Of a DNA stretch of 64,000 nt, positions 24,558-32,983 are shown one piece after another. The stretch comes from Lacibacter luteus (GTDB lineage Bacteria > Bacteroidota > Bacteroidia > Chitinophagales > Chitinophagaceae): positions 1,736,001 to 1,800,000 of the forward strand of contig NZ_SDHW01000001.1 in the NCBI RefSeq assembly GCF_004118265.1, given 5' to 3'. The position numbers and the translations under genes are program-made. Position 1 is the first letter of the stretch; every line of letters begins with the position of its first letter. The notes under the pieces are model-generated. The model did not search any database. It was not told where the DNA came from and was given only the letters and a program-made list of their open reading frames with translations.

Positions 24558-24600
24558 GCTGATGAAACGGATTAAATCTGTGCCTGTCCGTTTCATCAGC
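24558..24600. repeat. Perfect 14-bp inverted repeat downstream of rpe
   Basis: GCTGATGAAACGGA (24558-24571) and its exact complement (24587-24600) flank a 15-nt spacer. The stem is bordered by further CATCAG/CTGATG words. No T-run follows on the plus strand, so it is more likely a dispersed palindromic element than a terminator. Confidence 0.75.
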
Positions 24601-24684
24601 GTCATCAGCGACTCTATTTCTTTCAGCCCAAAAAATAACCTGCGTTTCTTTCCGTTTTAGCAGAAAGACTTAGTTTTATCCTTC

Positions 24685-27168
24685 ATGAAGGCAACCAAAA
24701 CCTGCATTTTTCTCCTGCTCCTCGTTCTAACCTCGGTTTCCTATGCCCAGAAAAAAACGGCAACGGTAACAGGTAAGGTATTGGATGAAAATGAAAACCC
24801 TCTCAGCAAAGTATCTGTTACTATTCTTGGCCGCTCCTCCGGTGTTACCAGTAATGACTCTGGTTACTTTTCGATAAAGGTTCCGGCAGAAAAAGCATTC
24901 GCTCTTATTTTCACTTACACTTCTTACCGTTCGGAACAACGTAATTTCTTTTTAAATGAAAACGAAAAAGAAAACATTGTACTGCGCCTAGAAAGAGGCT
25001 CTACCGAACTTCAGGAAATAACGGTGAAGGACGACCGCATCCGCACACAGGCATCGGGCTACCGCATCAATCCCAAAAATGCATTGCTGTTACCTTCAGC
25101 AACAGGTGGCGTGGAAGGTTTGATCAAGATATTCACCAATTCCAACAACGAACTTTCTTCTCAATATTCTGTACGTGGTGGCAACTACGATGAGAACCTT
25201 ATTTATGTAAACGATTTTGAAGTTTATCGGCCTTATCTCGTTCGGCAGGGACAACAGGAAGGTTTGAGTTTTATCAATGCAGAAATGGTACGCAACTTAA
25301 ATTTTTACAACGGTGGTTTCCAGGCTCGCTTTGGCGATAAGATGAGCAGTGTGCTCGATATTCAATACAAACAACCCAAGAAATTCGGCGGCTCGGCTTA
25401 TGTTTCCTTGCTTGAACAGGGTTTGCATTTTGAAGGTGGCAGCAAAGATGAAAAAGTAAGTTTTGTGATTGGCGGAAGAAACCGAAGCAATCAAAACCTG
25501 TTGAGCAGTCAGCAAACAAAAGGCAACTACGTTCCTTCGAGTAATGATGTGCAAGGCTATATCACTTATCAGCCAAACAGTAAATGGCAGTTTGAAGCCA
25601 TGATGAATTACTCCCGCACACAGTTTAAATTAACGCCGGAGTACAGCAGCCAAACGGCATCAGTCTTCTCTCCTTTTTTCACTGCTAATCTTGGTTTGGA
25701 TATTTATTTTGCCGGTGGCGAACGTGATCGTTACAGCACAGCAATGGCCGGTATTGCCACAACTTATCAGCCTACAAAAAATTTAAAACTGAAATGGATG
25801 CTCAGTCATTTCAGCAATAATGAAGAAGAATCTTTCGATATACAAGGTGCTTATTTATTCGGCGAACGTGATTTCGACCGCAGCCGGGCAACATTCGGTT
25901 TAATTGTAAATCCGTTGGGTGCAGGCGTGTTTCAGAATTTTGCACGCAACCGTTTAAACATTGCAACGCAAAACGCAACACACAAAGGAAGTCTCTCAAA
26001 AGGAAAACATTTTTTCCAGTGGGGACACAGCCTCGAACGTCAAACCATTAACGATCAATTGAACGAATGGGAATTGACGGACAGCGCCGGTTATACGTTA
26101 CCGTTCAATCCAAATCAACTGCAGTTAAGCAAAGTCATTAAATCGAAAGCAGATCTTACGTTCTTCCGTACAAATGGTTATGTGCAGGATAATTATATTC
26201 TCAACGATTCGATGAATATGATCCTGCAGGTTGGTGTGCGTTACAATTACAATACGCTCAACAACGAAGTGCTGGTGCAACCAAGAGTACAGTTTTCAAT
26301 GCAGCCGTTAAATGGAAAAGACATTGTGTTTCGTGCAGCTGCAGGTGCTTATCATCAACCTCCGTTTTACCGTGAGCTGCGTCGTTACGATGGCAGTGTA
26401 AACGAAGCGGTGAAAGCGCAAAAGAGCTGGCAGGTAGTTGCAGGTATCGATTATAATTTTAAAGGCTGGGGCAATCGTCCGTTTAAATTACAGGCCGAAG
26501 CGTATTACAAACACATGTATGATATTGTGCCGTACGATGTAGATAATGTACGCATCCGTTATTTCGGCAGCAACAGTGCAAAAGCATATGCAACAGGTAT
26601 TGAAGCCCGTTTGTTTGGCGAGCTGGTGAAAGATGCAGAAAGCTGGTTAAGCATTGGCTTGATGCGCACTCGTGAAAACTTAGACAATGATCAGTGGTAT
26701 AATTACAAACTCGATTCGCTGAATAGACCCATCGACAGTACGTTGGTGCAAGGCGGCTGGATACGTCGACCAACAGACCGCTTTTTATCGGTTGGTTTGT
26801 TTTACCAGGATTATCTTTCTACCAATAAGAATTTTAAATTCTCGATGAGCGGATTGTATGGCACCAATCTTCCATACAATATTCCCAACAGTGTAAAGTA
26901 TCGTAATGCGCTTACGATTGATCCGTATATCCGTGTTGATTTTGGTTTCAGTGCATTGTTGTTAGATGGTGAAAAAAGTAAACGCCGCAGCCGCAATCCT
27001 TTCCGTGAGTTCAATAATATCTGGGCCAGCTTAGAAGTCTTTAATGTGATCGATCGGCCCAACACGATTTCTTACCTGCTCATTAAAGATTTCAGCAACA
27101 CCATTTTTTCTATTCCTAATCGCTTAACACCAAGGCTGGTGAATTTTAAGATTGTGGCGAGATGGTAG
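24685..27168 (+). CDS. TonB-dependent receptor with carboxypeptidase-regulatory-like N-terminus
   Basis: The 827-residue outer-membrane protein has a signal peptide (SVSYAQ, about 21), a CarboxypepD_reg-like beta sandwich (about 25-110), a plug domain (about 125-230, with QYSVRGGNYDENLIYVNDFEVYRP) and a 22-strand barrel ending in an aromatic residue (KIVARW). Such receptors import ligands with TonB-ExbBD energy. It has no SusD partner and no siderophore genes nearby, so the ligand is unknown. Confidence 0.9.
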   Translation: MKATKTCIFLLLLVLTSVSYAQKKTATVTGKVLDENENPLSKVSVTILGRSSGVTSNDSGYFSIKVPAEKAFALIFTYTSYRSEQRNFFLNENEKENIVLRLERGSTELQEITVKDDRIRTQASGYRINPKNALLLPSATGGVEGLIKIFTNSNNELSSQYSVRGGNYDENLIYVNDFEVYRPYLVRQGQQEGLSFINAEMVRNLNFYNGGFQARFGDKMSSVLDIQYKQPKKFGGSAYVSLLEQGLHFEGGSKDEKVSFVIGGRNRSNQNLLSSQQTKGNYVPSSNDVQGYITYQPNSKWQFEAMMNYSRTQFKLTPEYSSQTASVFSPFFTANLGLDIYFAGGERDRYSTAMAGIATTYQPTKNLKLKWMLSHFSNNEEESFDIQGAYLFGERDFDRSRATFGLIVNPLGAGVFQNFARNRLNIATQNATHKGSLSKGKHFFQWGHSLERQTINDQLNEWELTDSAGYTLPFNPNQLQLSKVIKSKADLTFFRTNGYVQDNYILNDSMNMILQVGVRYNYNTLNNEVLVQPRVQFSMQPLNGKDIVFRAAAGAYHQPPFYRELRRYDGSVNEAVKAQKSWQVVAGIDYNFKGWGNRPFKLQAEAYYKHMYDIVPYDVDNVRIRYFGSNSAKAYATGIEARLFGELVKDAESWLSIGLMRTRENLDNDQWYNYKLDSLNRPIDSTLVQGGWIRRPTDRFLSVGLFYQDYLSTNKNFKFSMSGLYGTNLPYNIPNSVKYRNALTIDPYIRVDFGFSALLLDGEKSKRRSRNPFREFNNIWASLEVFNVIDRPNTISYLLIKDFSNTIFSIPNRLTPRLVNFKIVARW

Positions 27169-27336
27169 TTTAAAGTTTCTGGTTTATAGTTTGTAGTTGA
27201 ACAGCAGAATGACATCCCCTCCCTGGAGGGTGGCAACATGTTACACAAAAGCCAATCTATAAGTGGTAGGTTAAAAAAAACATCCTTCACCGTACTCCAA
27301 ATATTTTCTTAGCTTACAATCGTAAAACTGATCGTT

Positions 27337-28980
27337 ATGCCATCCTCCAACGTACTCCTCGAATTTTTAAAGCACGAACAGGAACGTCCGCAAAGTATTT
27401 TCCTGCGACAGCCTTTCAATGGACAATGGAAAGAATGGACCCGGCAACAGGCAGGTGATGAATGCAGAAGAATGGCTGCTGCATTGCATACATTGAATTT
27501 ACCCGCAGGCTCACATGTAGCCATCTTATCAAAAAACTGTGCACACTGGTTTATGGCCGATCTGGCAATTATGATGGCGGGTTGTGTGTCTATTCCCATT
27601 TATCCAACATTAACAGCTGCATCTATACAGCCTATTCTCGAACACAGCAATGCCAAAGCGATCTTTATTGGTAAGCTTGATGATTTTGCATCGCAGGAGG
27701 CCGGCATTCCATCGCATCTTACACGCATTGGGTTTGATGATTATAACCGCAACGAACAGCACAACTGGAATAACTTGATTGCATCATCATCGCCACTTGC
27801 AACATTGCATCAATGGCAACCCGATGATGTGTTTACGATCATTTATACATCGGGCACAACAGGTAAAGCAAAAGGCGTGATGCACACGTTTGGTCATGTA
27901 GATATTACTGCTACAACGGCTATTTCCGAATTGCAGTTAACCCCGCAACCTACGATGCTGTCTTATCTTCCGTTAAGCCATATTGCAGAACGGATCGGCA
28001 TTGAATGTATTGGTATTTATCTCGGTGCTACGTATTCGTTTGTCGAATCGATCGACAGTTTTGCAAAAAACATTGGCGAAGTGCAGCCACATATTTTCTT
28101 TGCTGTGCCACGTTTGTGGGGTAAGTTCAGAGAAGGTGTGCTGAATAAACTGCCACAGAAAAAACTTGATCTTCTCTTATCCATTCCCATCATCAATAAC
28201 ATTATCAGGAAAAGCATTAAAAAGAAGCTCGGTCTTGCAAGAGCAGAATTTATTTTCAGCGGCTCTGCTCCTCTTTCTGTTGAAATGCAAAGCTGGTTTA
28301 ATCGTCTTGATGTGAAAATATTACAGGCGTTGGGGATGACGGAAGATTGTCTGCTTGCACATTTTGAACGGCCAACTGCAAGACGTTTTGGTTCGGTTGG
28401 CAAACCGTTCAAAGGATTGCAGGTGAAAATTTCGGAAGAAGGCGAGTTGCGTTTAAAGAGCGCCGCCATCATGAACGGTTATTACAAAGAACCTGAATTA
28501 ACAGCAGAAGTGTTTGATGAAGATGGTTATTTACGCACAGGCGATATTTGCGAATACGATCATGATGGATTTTTATTTGTAACAGGTCGTTTGAAAGATC
28601 AGTTTAAAACAGATAAAGGAAAATTTATTGCGCCAACGCCGATCGAACTAAAGCTCAGCGCCAATACCGATATTGAAATGACCTGCGTGGTGGGCATGGG
28701 TATTCCGCAGCCTATTGCATTGGTAACATTATCGGAGTTAGGTAAACAAAAAACAAAAGAACAGCTCATCGAAAGTTTATCTGCAACACTTGCAACTGTA
28801 AATACAACGCTTGAACATCACGAACAACTCGATAAAATTGTACTGATGAAAGAGAACTGGAGTATGGAAAATGGTTTGCTTACCCCTACGTTGAAAATAA
28901 AGCGCAACCAGGTAGAAAAAATTCATCAGCAGTTTTATCCCAAATGGTTTGAAGTAAAGGGAAAAGTGATTTGGGAATAA
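27337..28980 (+). CDS. AMP-dependent long-chain acyl-CoA synthetase family
   Basis: The 547-residue adenylate-forming enzyme activates an acyl group as acyl-AMP and then thioesterifies it to CoA. Motifs: P-loop YTSGTTGKAKGVMHT (about 169-183), a LSHIAERIG segment, GMTEDC around residue 340, and YLRTGDICEYDHDGF..GRLKDQFKTDKGKFIAP near 408-435. These place it in the FACL branch with long-chain fatty acids as likely substrates. It is somewhat short (about 600 is common) but complete. It is flanked by spacers and seems to be a single-gene unit. Confidence 0.9.
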   Translation: MPSSNVLLEFLKHEQERPQSIFLRQPFNGQWKEWTRQQAGDECRRMAAALHTLNLPAGSHVAILSKNCAHWFMADLAIMMAGCVSIPIYPTLTAASIQPILEHSNAKAIFIGKLDDFASQEAGIPSHLTRIGFDDYNRNEQHNWNNLIASSSPLATLHQWQPDDVFTIIYTSGTTGKAKGVMHTFGHVDITATTAISELQLTPQPTMLSYLPLSHIAERIGIECIGIYLGATYSFVESIDSFAKNIGEVQPHIFFAVPRLWGKFREGVLNKLPQKKLDLLLSIPIINNIIRKSIKKKLGLARAEFIFSGSAPLSVEMQSWFNRLDVKILQALGMTEDCLLAHFERPTARRFGSVGKPFKGLQVKISEEGELRLKSAAIMNGYYKEPELTAEVFDEDGYLRTGDICEYDHDGFLFVTGRLKDQFKTDKGKFIAPTPIELKLSANTDIEMTCVVGMGIPQPIALVTLSELGKQKTKEQLIESLSATLATVNTTLEHHEQLDKIVLMKENWSMENGLLTPTLKIKRNQVEKIHQQFYPKWFEVKGKVIWE

Positions 28981-28991
28981 ACATTGCTTCA

Positions 28992-29165
28992 TCATGTTGA
29001 GGCACGAGACATCTCTAAAAATACAGGATGCTTATTTTATTTCGATTCGCCCAAACATATGAGATATCTCCTTCGTCGATATGACGATACTCCGCTTTTT
29101 AAACTGTTTGCGCTTCATCAACACCGTTAATCCGTCATGTTGAGGCACGAGACATCTCTAAAAAT
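28992..29165. repeat. 31-bp exact direct repeats with a partial inverted arm
   Basis: TCATGTTGAGGCACGAGACA continues to a 31-bp sequence that is identical at 28992-29022 and 29135-29165. Between them, GAGATATCTCCTTCGTCGATATGACG (29061-29086) is loosely complementary to the repeat. The whole spacer is noncoding and looks like one and a half copies of an extragenic palindromic element. Confidence 0.8.
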
Positions 29166-29216
29166 TAAACCTCTCGGTAATTTTTCAACCACAATGAAAA
29201 TTGTTTCTTTGCAGCC

Positions 29217-29858
29217 ATGCAGCTGCAAACACAAGTACAAACATTTCATTTCGGCAATTACAGATTCGATGCATTGATACCCGATGCAGTTGCATTGCAG
29301 CAATGGTACCAACAGCAACTGAAACAAGATGAACATGCTCCAGCTCCTTATTGGGCACAGGTGTGGGCTGCAGCTTATGCACTGTGTAATTTTATTGCAA
29401 ACAGAAATGAACTCATCAACAATAAATCGGTTGTAGAATTAGCAGCCGGACTTGGCTTGCCTTCTTTTCTTGCAGCACAAACCGCAGCAACAGTTACTTG
29501 CAGTGATGTATCGGAAGATGCTGTGAAGTTGATGCAACAATCCATTGCACACAATCAACTGCATAACTGTAAGGCAATGGTCATCGATTGGAACCAGTTG
29601 CCTGCTGATCTTACTGCCGATGTGATCTTACTCAGCGATATTAATTACGAGCCACAGGTGTTTGAAACCCTGTATAAAGTGATCGTTTCGTTTTTAGAAA
29701 AAGGAACAACTATTATTCTATCTACGCCGCAACGCTTAATGGCAAAACCGTTTATTGAAAAGCTACAACCTTTCATCGTTGAAAATTTTTCGGAGACGAT
29801 CACAGCTATTGAGCCGGAGGTTGATTGTTCGGTTTTTTTGTTGAGCAAAACTGCTTAG
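29217..29858 (+). CDS. Class I SAM-dependent methyltransferase (METTL21/nicotinamide-MT-like)
   Basis: The 213-residue protein has a Rossmann-type SAM site VVELAAGLGLPSFLAA (about 71-86), an acidic loop in CSDVSEDAV, and DINYEP (about 141-146) in the place of the catalytic D/N-P-P-Y-like motif. The PYWAQVWAAAYAL segment before motif I is typical of the METTL21/ETFB-lysine methyltransferase group, so protein lysine methylation is a possible role. This is inference. It is monocistronic. Confidence 0.82.
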   Translation: MQLQTQVQTFHFGNYRFDALIPDAVALQQWYQQQLKQDEHAPAPYWAQVWAAAYALCNFIANRNELINNKSVVELAAGLGLPSFLAAQTAATVTCSDVSEDAVKLMQQSIAHNQLHNCKAMVIDWNQLPADLTADVILLSDINYEPQVFETLYKVIVSFLEKGTTIILSTPQRLMAKPFIEKLQPFIVENFSETITAIEPEVDCSVFLLSKTA

Positions 29859-30025
29859 GCGTAGAGAAAGAAGAACGCAAAGAAATTCGCAGAGCGAAAT
29901 CGGACCTCACAGGTTGAGCCCGCTTCTATTCTTACCAAAATAATTGACTGATAGCACTATTTAACTCAAGCTGTCAGGTCAAACCAAAAACCTTGGTGTT
30001 CCTTTGAGCCTTAGTGGTTAACGTC

Positions 30026-30454
30026 TTACTTATTCAGCAATTTCTCCAACCGTTTCAGATCAGTTATTTCTGCAGGCGACAGAATTTCGTTGTTCTCGTA
30101 TTTGGCTTTTAAGAAAAGTACTTGCTTGTGCTGCGGGTATTTTGCAAGAATGGCATTGATGATAACTCCTGTTGCTTCATCTTTTACAAACATGGGTGTT
30201 GCTGTACTGGCGGCACTGCGTTCTTTTGTTGGCTTGCGTAAAATAATGGCTTCAAGTGTAGCCAGTTTATGCGCAGGAATTTCCGGAACTTTCAATGCTT
30301 TTGACCTCAATCCTTCCAGTTGCTTTTTACTTAATCCGCCACGCTCTGCATATTGAAAAGCGAGGCTTTGTACAAATGTTGAATCTGGTCTTGCCTGCAA
30401 CATCAGGTCAAGCACATCTTTCACCACATCAACATCTACCTTCTTGCGTTGCAT
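30026..30454 (-). CDS. Hypothetical protein, last gene of the tcdA operon
   Basis: The 142-residue product has no signal peptide or membrane segment. It is helix-rich and Lys-rich (for example FVQSLAFQYAERGGLSKKQLEGLRSKALKV and a C-terminal DLKRLEKLLNK). I do not recognise the family. It begins 4 bp after the tcdA stop, so it is probably translated with tcdA. Confidence 0.7.
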   Translation of the reverse strand: MQRKKVDVDVVKDVLDLMLQARPDSTFVQSLAFQYAERGGLSKKQLEGLRSKALKVPEIPAHKLATLEAIILRKPTKERSAASTATPMFVKDEATGVIINAILAKYPQHKQVLFLKAKYENNEILSPAEITDLKRLEKLLNK

Positions 30455-30458
30455 ATGC

Positions 30459-31199
30459 TTACTTTTCGTTTTTCACCTGTTCAATTAAATCACGTATAAC
30501 AACCGATGCCGTTGTTGCACCAAACACCGCAGGCAAATAAGAAATGGTGCCATAAGCCGATTTCTTGTAATTCTTCCCATCTGTCAACATCAAACTTTCT
30601 TTGATGGGTTGCTCTGGTGAAAACACCACTTTAATTCCACGACGAATACCATGCCCTTTCAAATTCTTACGTATCTGTTGTGCAAACGGACAGTTATAGG
30701 TTTTGGAAATATCCACTACACGTAGTTGTGTAGGATCAAGCTTTGCACCGGCGCCCATGCTGCTCACCAATGGCAGTTTACTTTCGTGTGCCAGGCGAAT
30801 GAATGTGATCTTCGGCGTAATGCTATCAATTGCGTCAATAATATAATCCGGTTTGTACGACAGTTGCTGTAACACCATTTCAGGATTGACAAACTCTTTC
30901 ACCACGTTCAACTCCAGCTCGGGATTAATGGCCTGCAAACGTTCGGCCATGATCAATGCTTTCGACACACCATGATTGGTGGCCAATGCCGGTAACTGAC
31001 GGTTACGGTTTGTTGGGTCTACCACATCACCATCAATGATGGTCATTTTACCAACACCGCTACGGGCAATAAACTCTGCTGCAAACGAACCAACACCACC
31101 CATACCAACGATCATCACATGTTTTTTTGTGAGTGCACGAACCGTGTCTTCGCCTATTAATAAACTGGTGCGTGAAAGCCAGGAAATATCATTCATCAT
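30459..31199 (-). CDS. tcdA: tRNA threonylcarbamoyladenosine dehydratase
   Basis: TcdA (CsdL) is an E1-like enzyme that uses ATP to cyclise t6A37 of ANN-decoding tRNAs to ct6A. The 246-residue product has VIVGMGGVGSFAAEFIARSGVGKMTIIDGD (nucleotide-binding Rossmann, about 28-58), the NRNRQLPAL adenylation motif and YNCPFAQQIRK. The start overlaps the tatD stop by 4 bp. Length is normal (about 250-270). Confidence 0.93.
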   Translation of the reverse strand: MMNDISWLSRTSLLIGEDTVRALTKKHVMIVGMGGVGSFAAEFIARSGVGKMTIIDGDVVDPTNRNRQLPALATNHGVSKALIMAERLQAINPELELNVVKEFVNPEMVLQQLSYKPDYIIDAIDSITPKITFIRLAHESKLPLVSSMGAGAKLDPTQLRVVDISKTYNCPFAQQIRKNLKGHGIRRGIKVVFSPEQPIKESLMLTDGKNYKKSAYGTISYLPAVFGATTASVVIRDLIEQVKNEK

Positions 31200-31855
31200 C
31201 TTTCTGTTATTGCTGCGCCAAAAACCCTGGTCGCATTTTTCAAAAGCTGCAAACTAAGCGAATCTTTATCAATTTGAAAAGCCTCAGCTGCAAGCGTATA
31301 AATTTCTTCAATGGAAGCTGTGCTGTTATCGGTTTCCAACAACAGCTGTTCAATGGGCAATGCTGCTAATACCGTACGCAGGTTTTCCTTCATCAATCCA
31401 TGACCAAACGACAAGTAATAACCCTGCGCCATTAACTGCAAAGCCAGTTCTTTGCTTTTGGTGAAACCATGAAAAAGAACCGGCACTTTTACATTGTGTT
31501 GTTTCAACAAGCTCATTGCTTCTGCATGTGCACGAACGCAATGAACGATCAATGGTTTTTGCGATTCATTGGCCAATTGAATATGTGCTGCAAAAACAGT
31601 TTGCTGTAATGCAAAATCGGTTGCACATACTTTGTCTAACCCTGCTTCACCAATTGCCAGCACATTTTGCAAACGGCTTTTTTCTTTCACTGTTTCAAAC
31701 TGCTGTTGCCAGGCGTCTTCTGTAATAAACCAGGGATGCAGACCAACGGAATAAAAACTATCGGAATCTATCACATCAAAATCTTTGTACAGGTTACCAA
31801 TGCTGATGATTCCTTCAACCGGTTGTGTATGATGTGTATGAACGTTGATGTACAA
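31196..31855 (-). CDS. TatD-family metal-dependent hydrolase
   Basis: The 219-residue protein has the amidohydrolase metal ligands in order: VHTHH (5-9), GLHPWF, AIGEAGLDKV, IVHCVRAHAEA, LFHGFTKS and LLETDNS. TatD proteins are Mg2+-dependent DNases, some with D-aminoacyl-tRNA deacylase links. At 219 residues it is shorter than the ~260-residue E. coli protein. It lies 17 bp after the MBL-fold gene and overlaps tcdA, in a nucleic-acid maintenance operon. Confidence 0.9.
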   Translation of the reverse strand: MYINVHTHHTQPVEGIISIGNLYKDFDVIDSDSFYSVGLHPWFITEDAWQQQFETVKEKSRLQNVLAIGEAGLDKVCATDFALQQTVFAAHIQLANESQKPLIVHCVRAHAEAMSLLKQHNVKVPVLFHGFTKSKELALQLMAQGYYLSFGHGLMKENLRTVLAALPIEQLLLETDNSTASIEEIYTLAAEAFQIDKDSLSLQLLKNATRVFGAAITER

Positions 31856-31872
31856 ATAAAAAAGTTGAAACG

Positions 31873-32715
31873 TTAAAACAAACTCAGTTGATTTTGATCG
31901 GGCTGTTGTTTCTTCTTTTTCAGCATTGTGCTGCGTACCGCTGTTGTTATCCCATCAATAGAAAACAATTCCGACTCTTCGTAACGGGAAGCAACAATCA
32001 CTTTCGTTGTCCCTGCATGGGGCTGAAACAATGCATCTACTGTTTGGGGTGTATTGTTGTTTTTTGAAAGATGCGATAAAATAAGAAACTGTAATTGCTG
32101 TGTACGATAGCTGAGAAACACATCCAGCGCCTGTTCATTCGACAAATGACCTTCATCGCTGCTGACGCGGCGTTTGAGATGATAAGGATAATCGCCATTA
32201 GCCAGCATTGTTTCGCAATAATTACTTTCTAAAAACACAGCATGGCTTTGCTGAAAATAACGGATCACATTTTTACATGCATGACCAATATCTGTAATCA
32301 CCGAAACATTTACACCTTGGCAGCTGATCATAAAGCTAAACGGATCGGCAGCGTCATGCGATTTTGAAAAACATTTCACCTGCAGTTCATCAATCATCAC
32401 CACTTCATCTTTACGGAAATGTTTCAGCAGTTGTACATCAACAGAAAGGTTGGTATTGTTCCATGTTTTTTCTGAAACATAAACCGGCAACTGATGTTTC
32501 TTACTCAAAACTTCCAGGCCGTTAATATGATCGCTGTGTTCATGCGAAATAAAAATTGCTTTCACCTGCTTGATGTCAAGCCCCAAACGTTGCATGCGTT
32601 TTTCTGTTTCCCTGCAACTTAAACCGGCATCAAACAACAATGCAGTAACACCATTACTTACGTAATAGCAATTGGCATTACTACCGGAATTTAAAGAGGT
32701 AAAATAAACAGGCAT
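31873..32715 (-). CDS. MBL-fold metallo-hydrolase, YycJ/WalJ-like
   Basis: The 280-residue protein starts MPVYFTSLNSGSNANCYYV and has the HxHxDH zinc motif SHEHSDH (about 56-62), with further ligands in TDIGH and SHLS. The SLNSGSNANC opening is characteristic of YycJ/WalJ-type nucleases of the beta-lactamase fold. It is the first gene of the operon that continues with TatD and TcdA. DNA or RNA exonuclease activity is inferred from the family. Confidence 0.88.
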   Translation of the reverse strand: MPVYFTSLNSGSNANCYYVSNGVTALLFDAGLSCRETEKRMQRLGLDIKQVKAIFISHEHSDHINGLEVLSKKHQLPVYVSEKTWNNTNLSVDVQLLKHFRKDEVVMIDELQVKCFSKSHDAADPFSFMISCQGVNVSVITDIGHACKNVIRYFQQSHAVFLESNYCETMLANGDYPYHLKRRVSSDEGHLSNEQALDVFLSYRTQQLQFLILSHLSKNNNTPQTVDALFQPHAGTTKVIVASRYEESELFSIDGITTAVRSTMLKKKKQQPDQNQLSLF

Positions 32716-32740
32716 CGGGTAAAATTAAGTAAAGCAAAAC

Positions 32741-32776
32741 AGCCGCCGTTGTATTTTTATAATACGGCTTTTTTTG
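32741..32776 (+). other. Hairpin with T-run in the divergent phoH/MBL spacer
   Basis: AGCCG (32741-32745) pairs with CGGCT (32765-32769), with further TATT/AATA pairing inside, followed by seven T on the plus strand. No plus-strand gene ends upstream of it, so it may end a short leader or noncoding transcript rather than an mRNA. Confidence 0.4.
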
Positions 32777-32983
32777 TTTGCCAACTCTTAACGTTTCCAC
32801 AAGCTGTTAATAAGTACCTTTATGAAAATTGGTTTCTATAAAGTAATATTGAAACAGATGGAAGGGTTAGAAGTATCACACCCAGAATGATACTATTTGT
32901 GAACATGGTCAGGTGCTGAAGTCTTACTGCGAAGGCGCAACGCAGTACACAAATTCCGGTACCGGCCGCTAAACTGAAAAGCT

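Noticed and set aside
24685-27168. TonB receptors (also 45307-48474) checked as parts of polysaccharide utilisation loci.
   Set aside because: No SusD-like gene, glycoside hydrolase or anti-sigma/sigma pair lies next to either receptor.
32893-32965. GGTCAGG next to a hairpin in the phoH leader, which recalls the apical part of SRP (4.5S) RNA.
   Set aside because: The conserved GGAAGCAGC partner strand and a long paired stem are missing, so I do not call an ffs gene.
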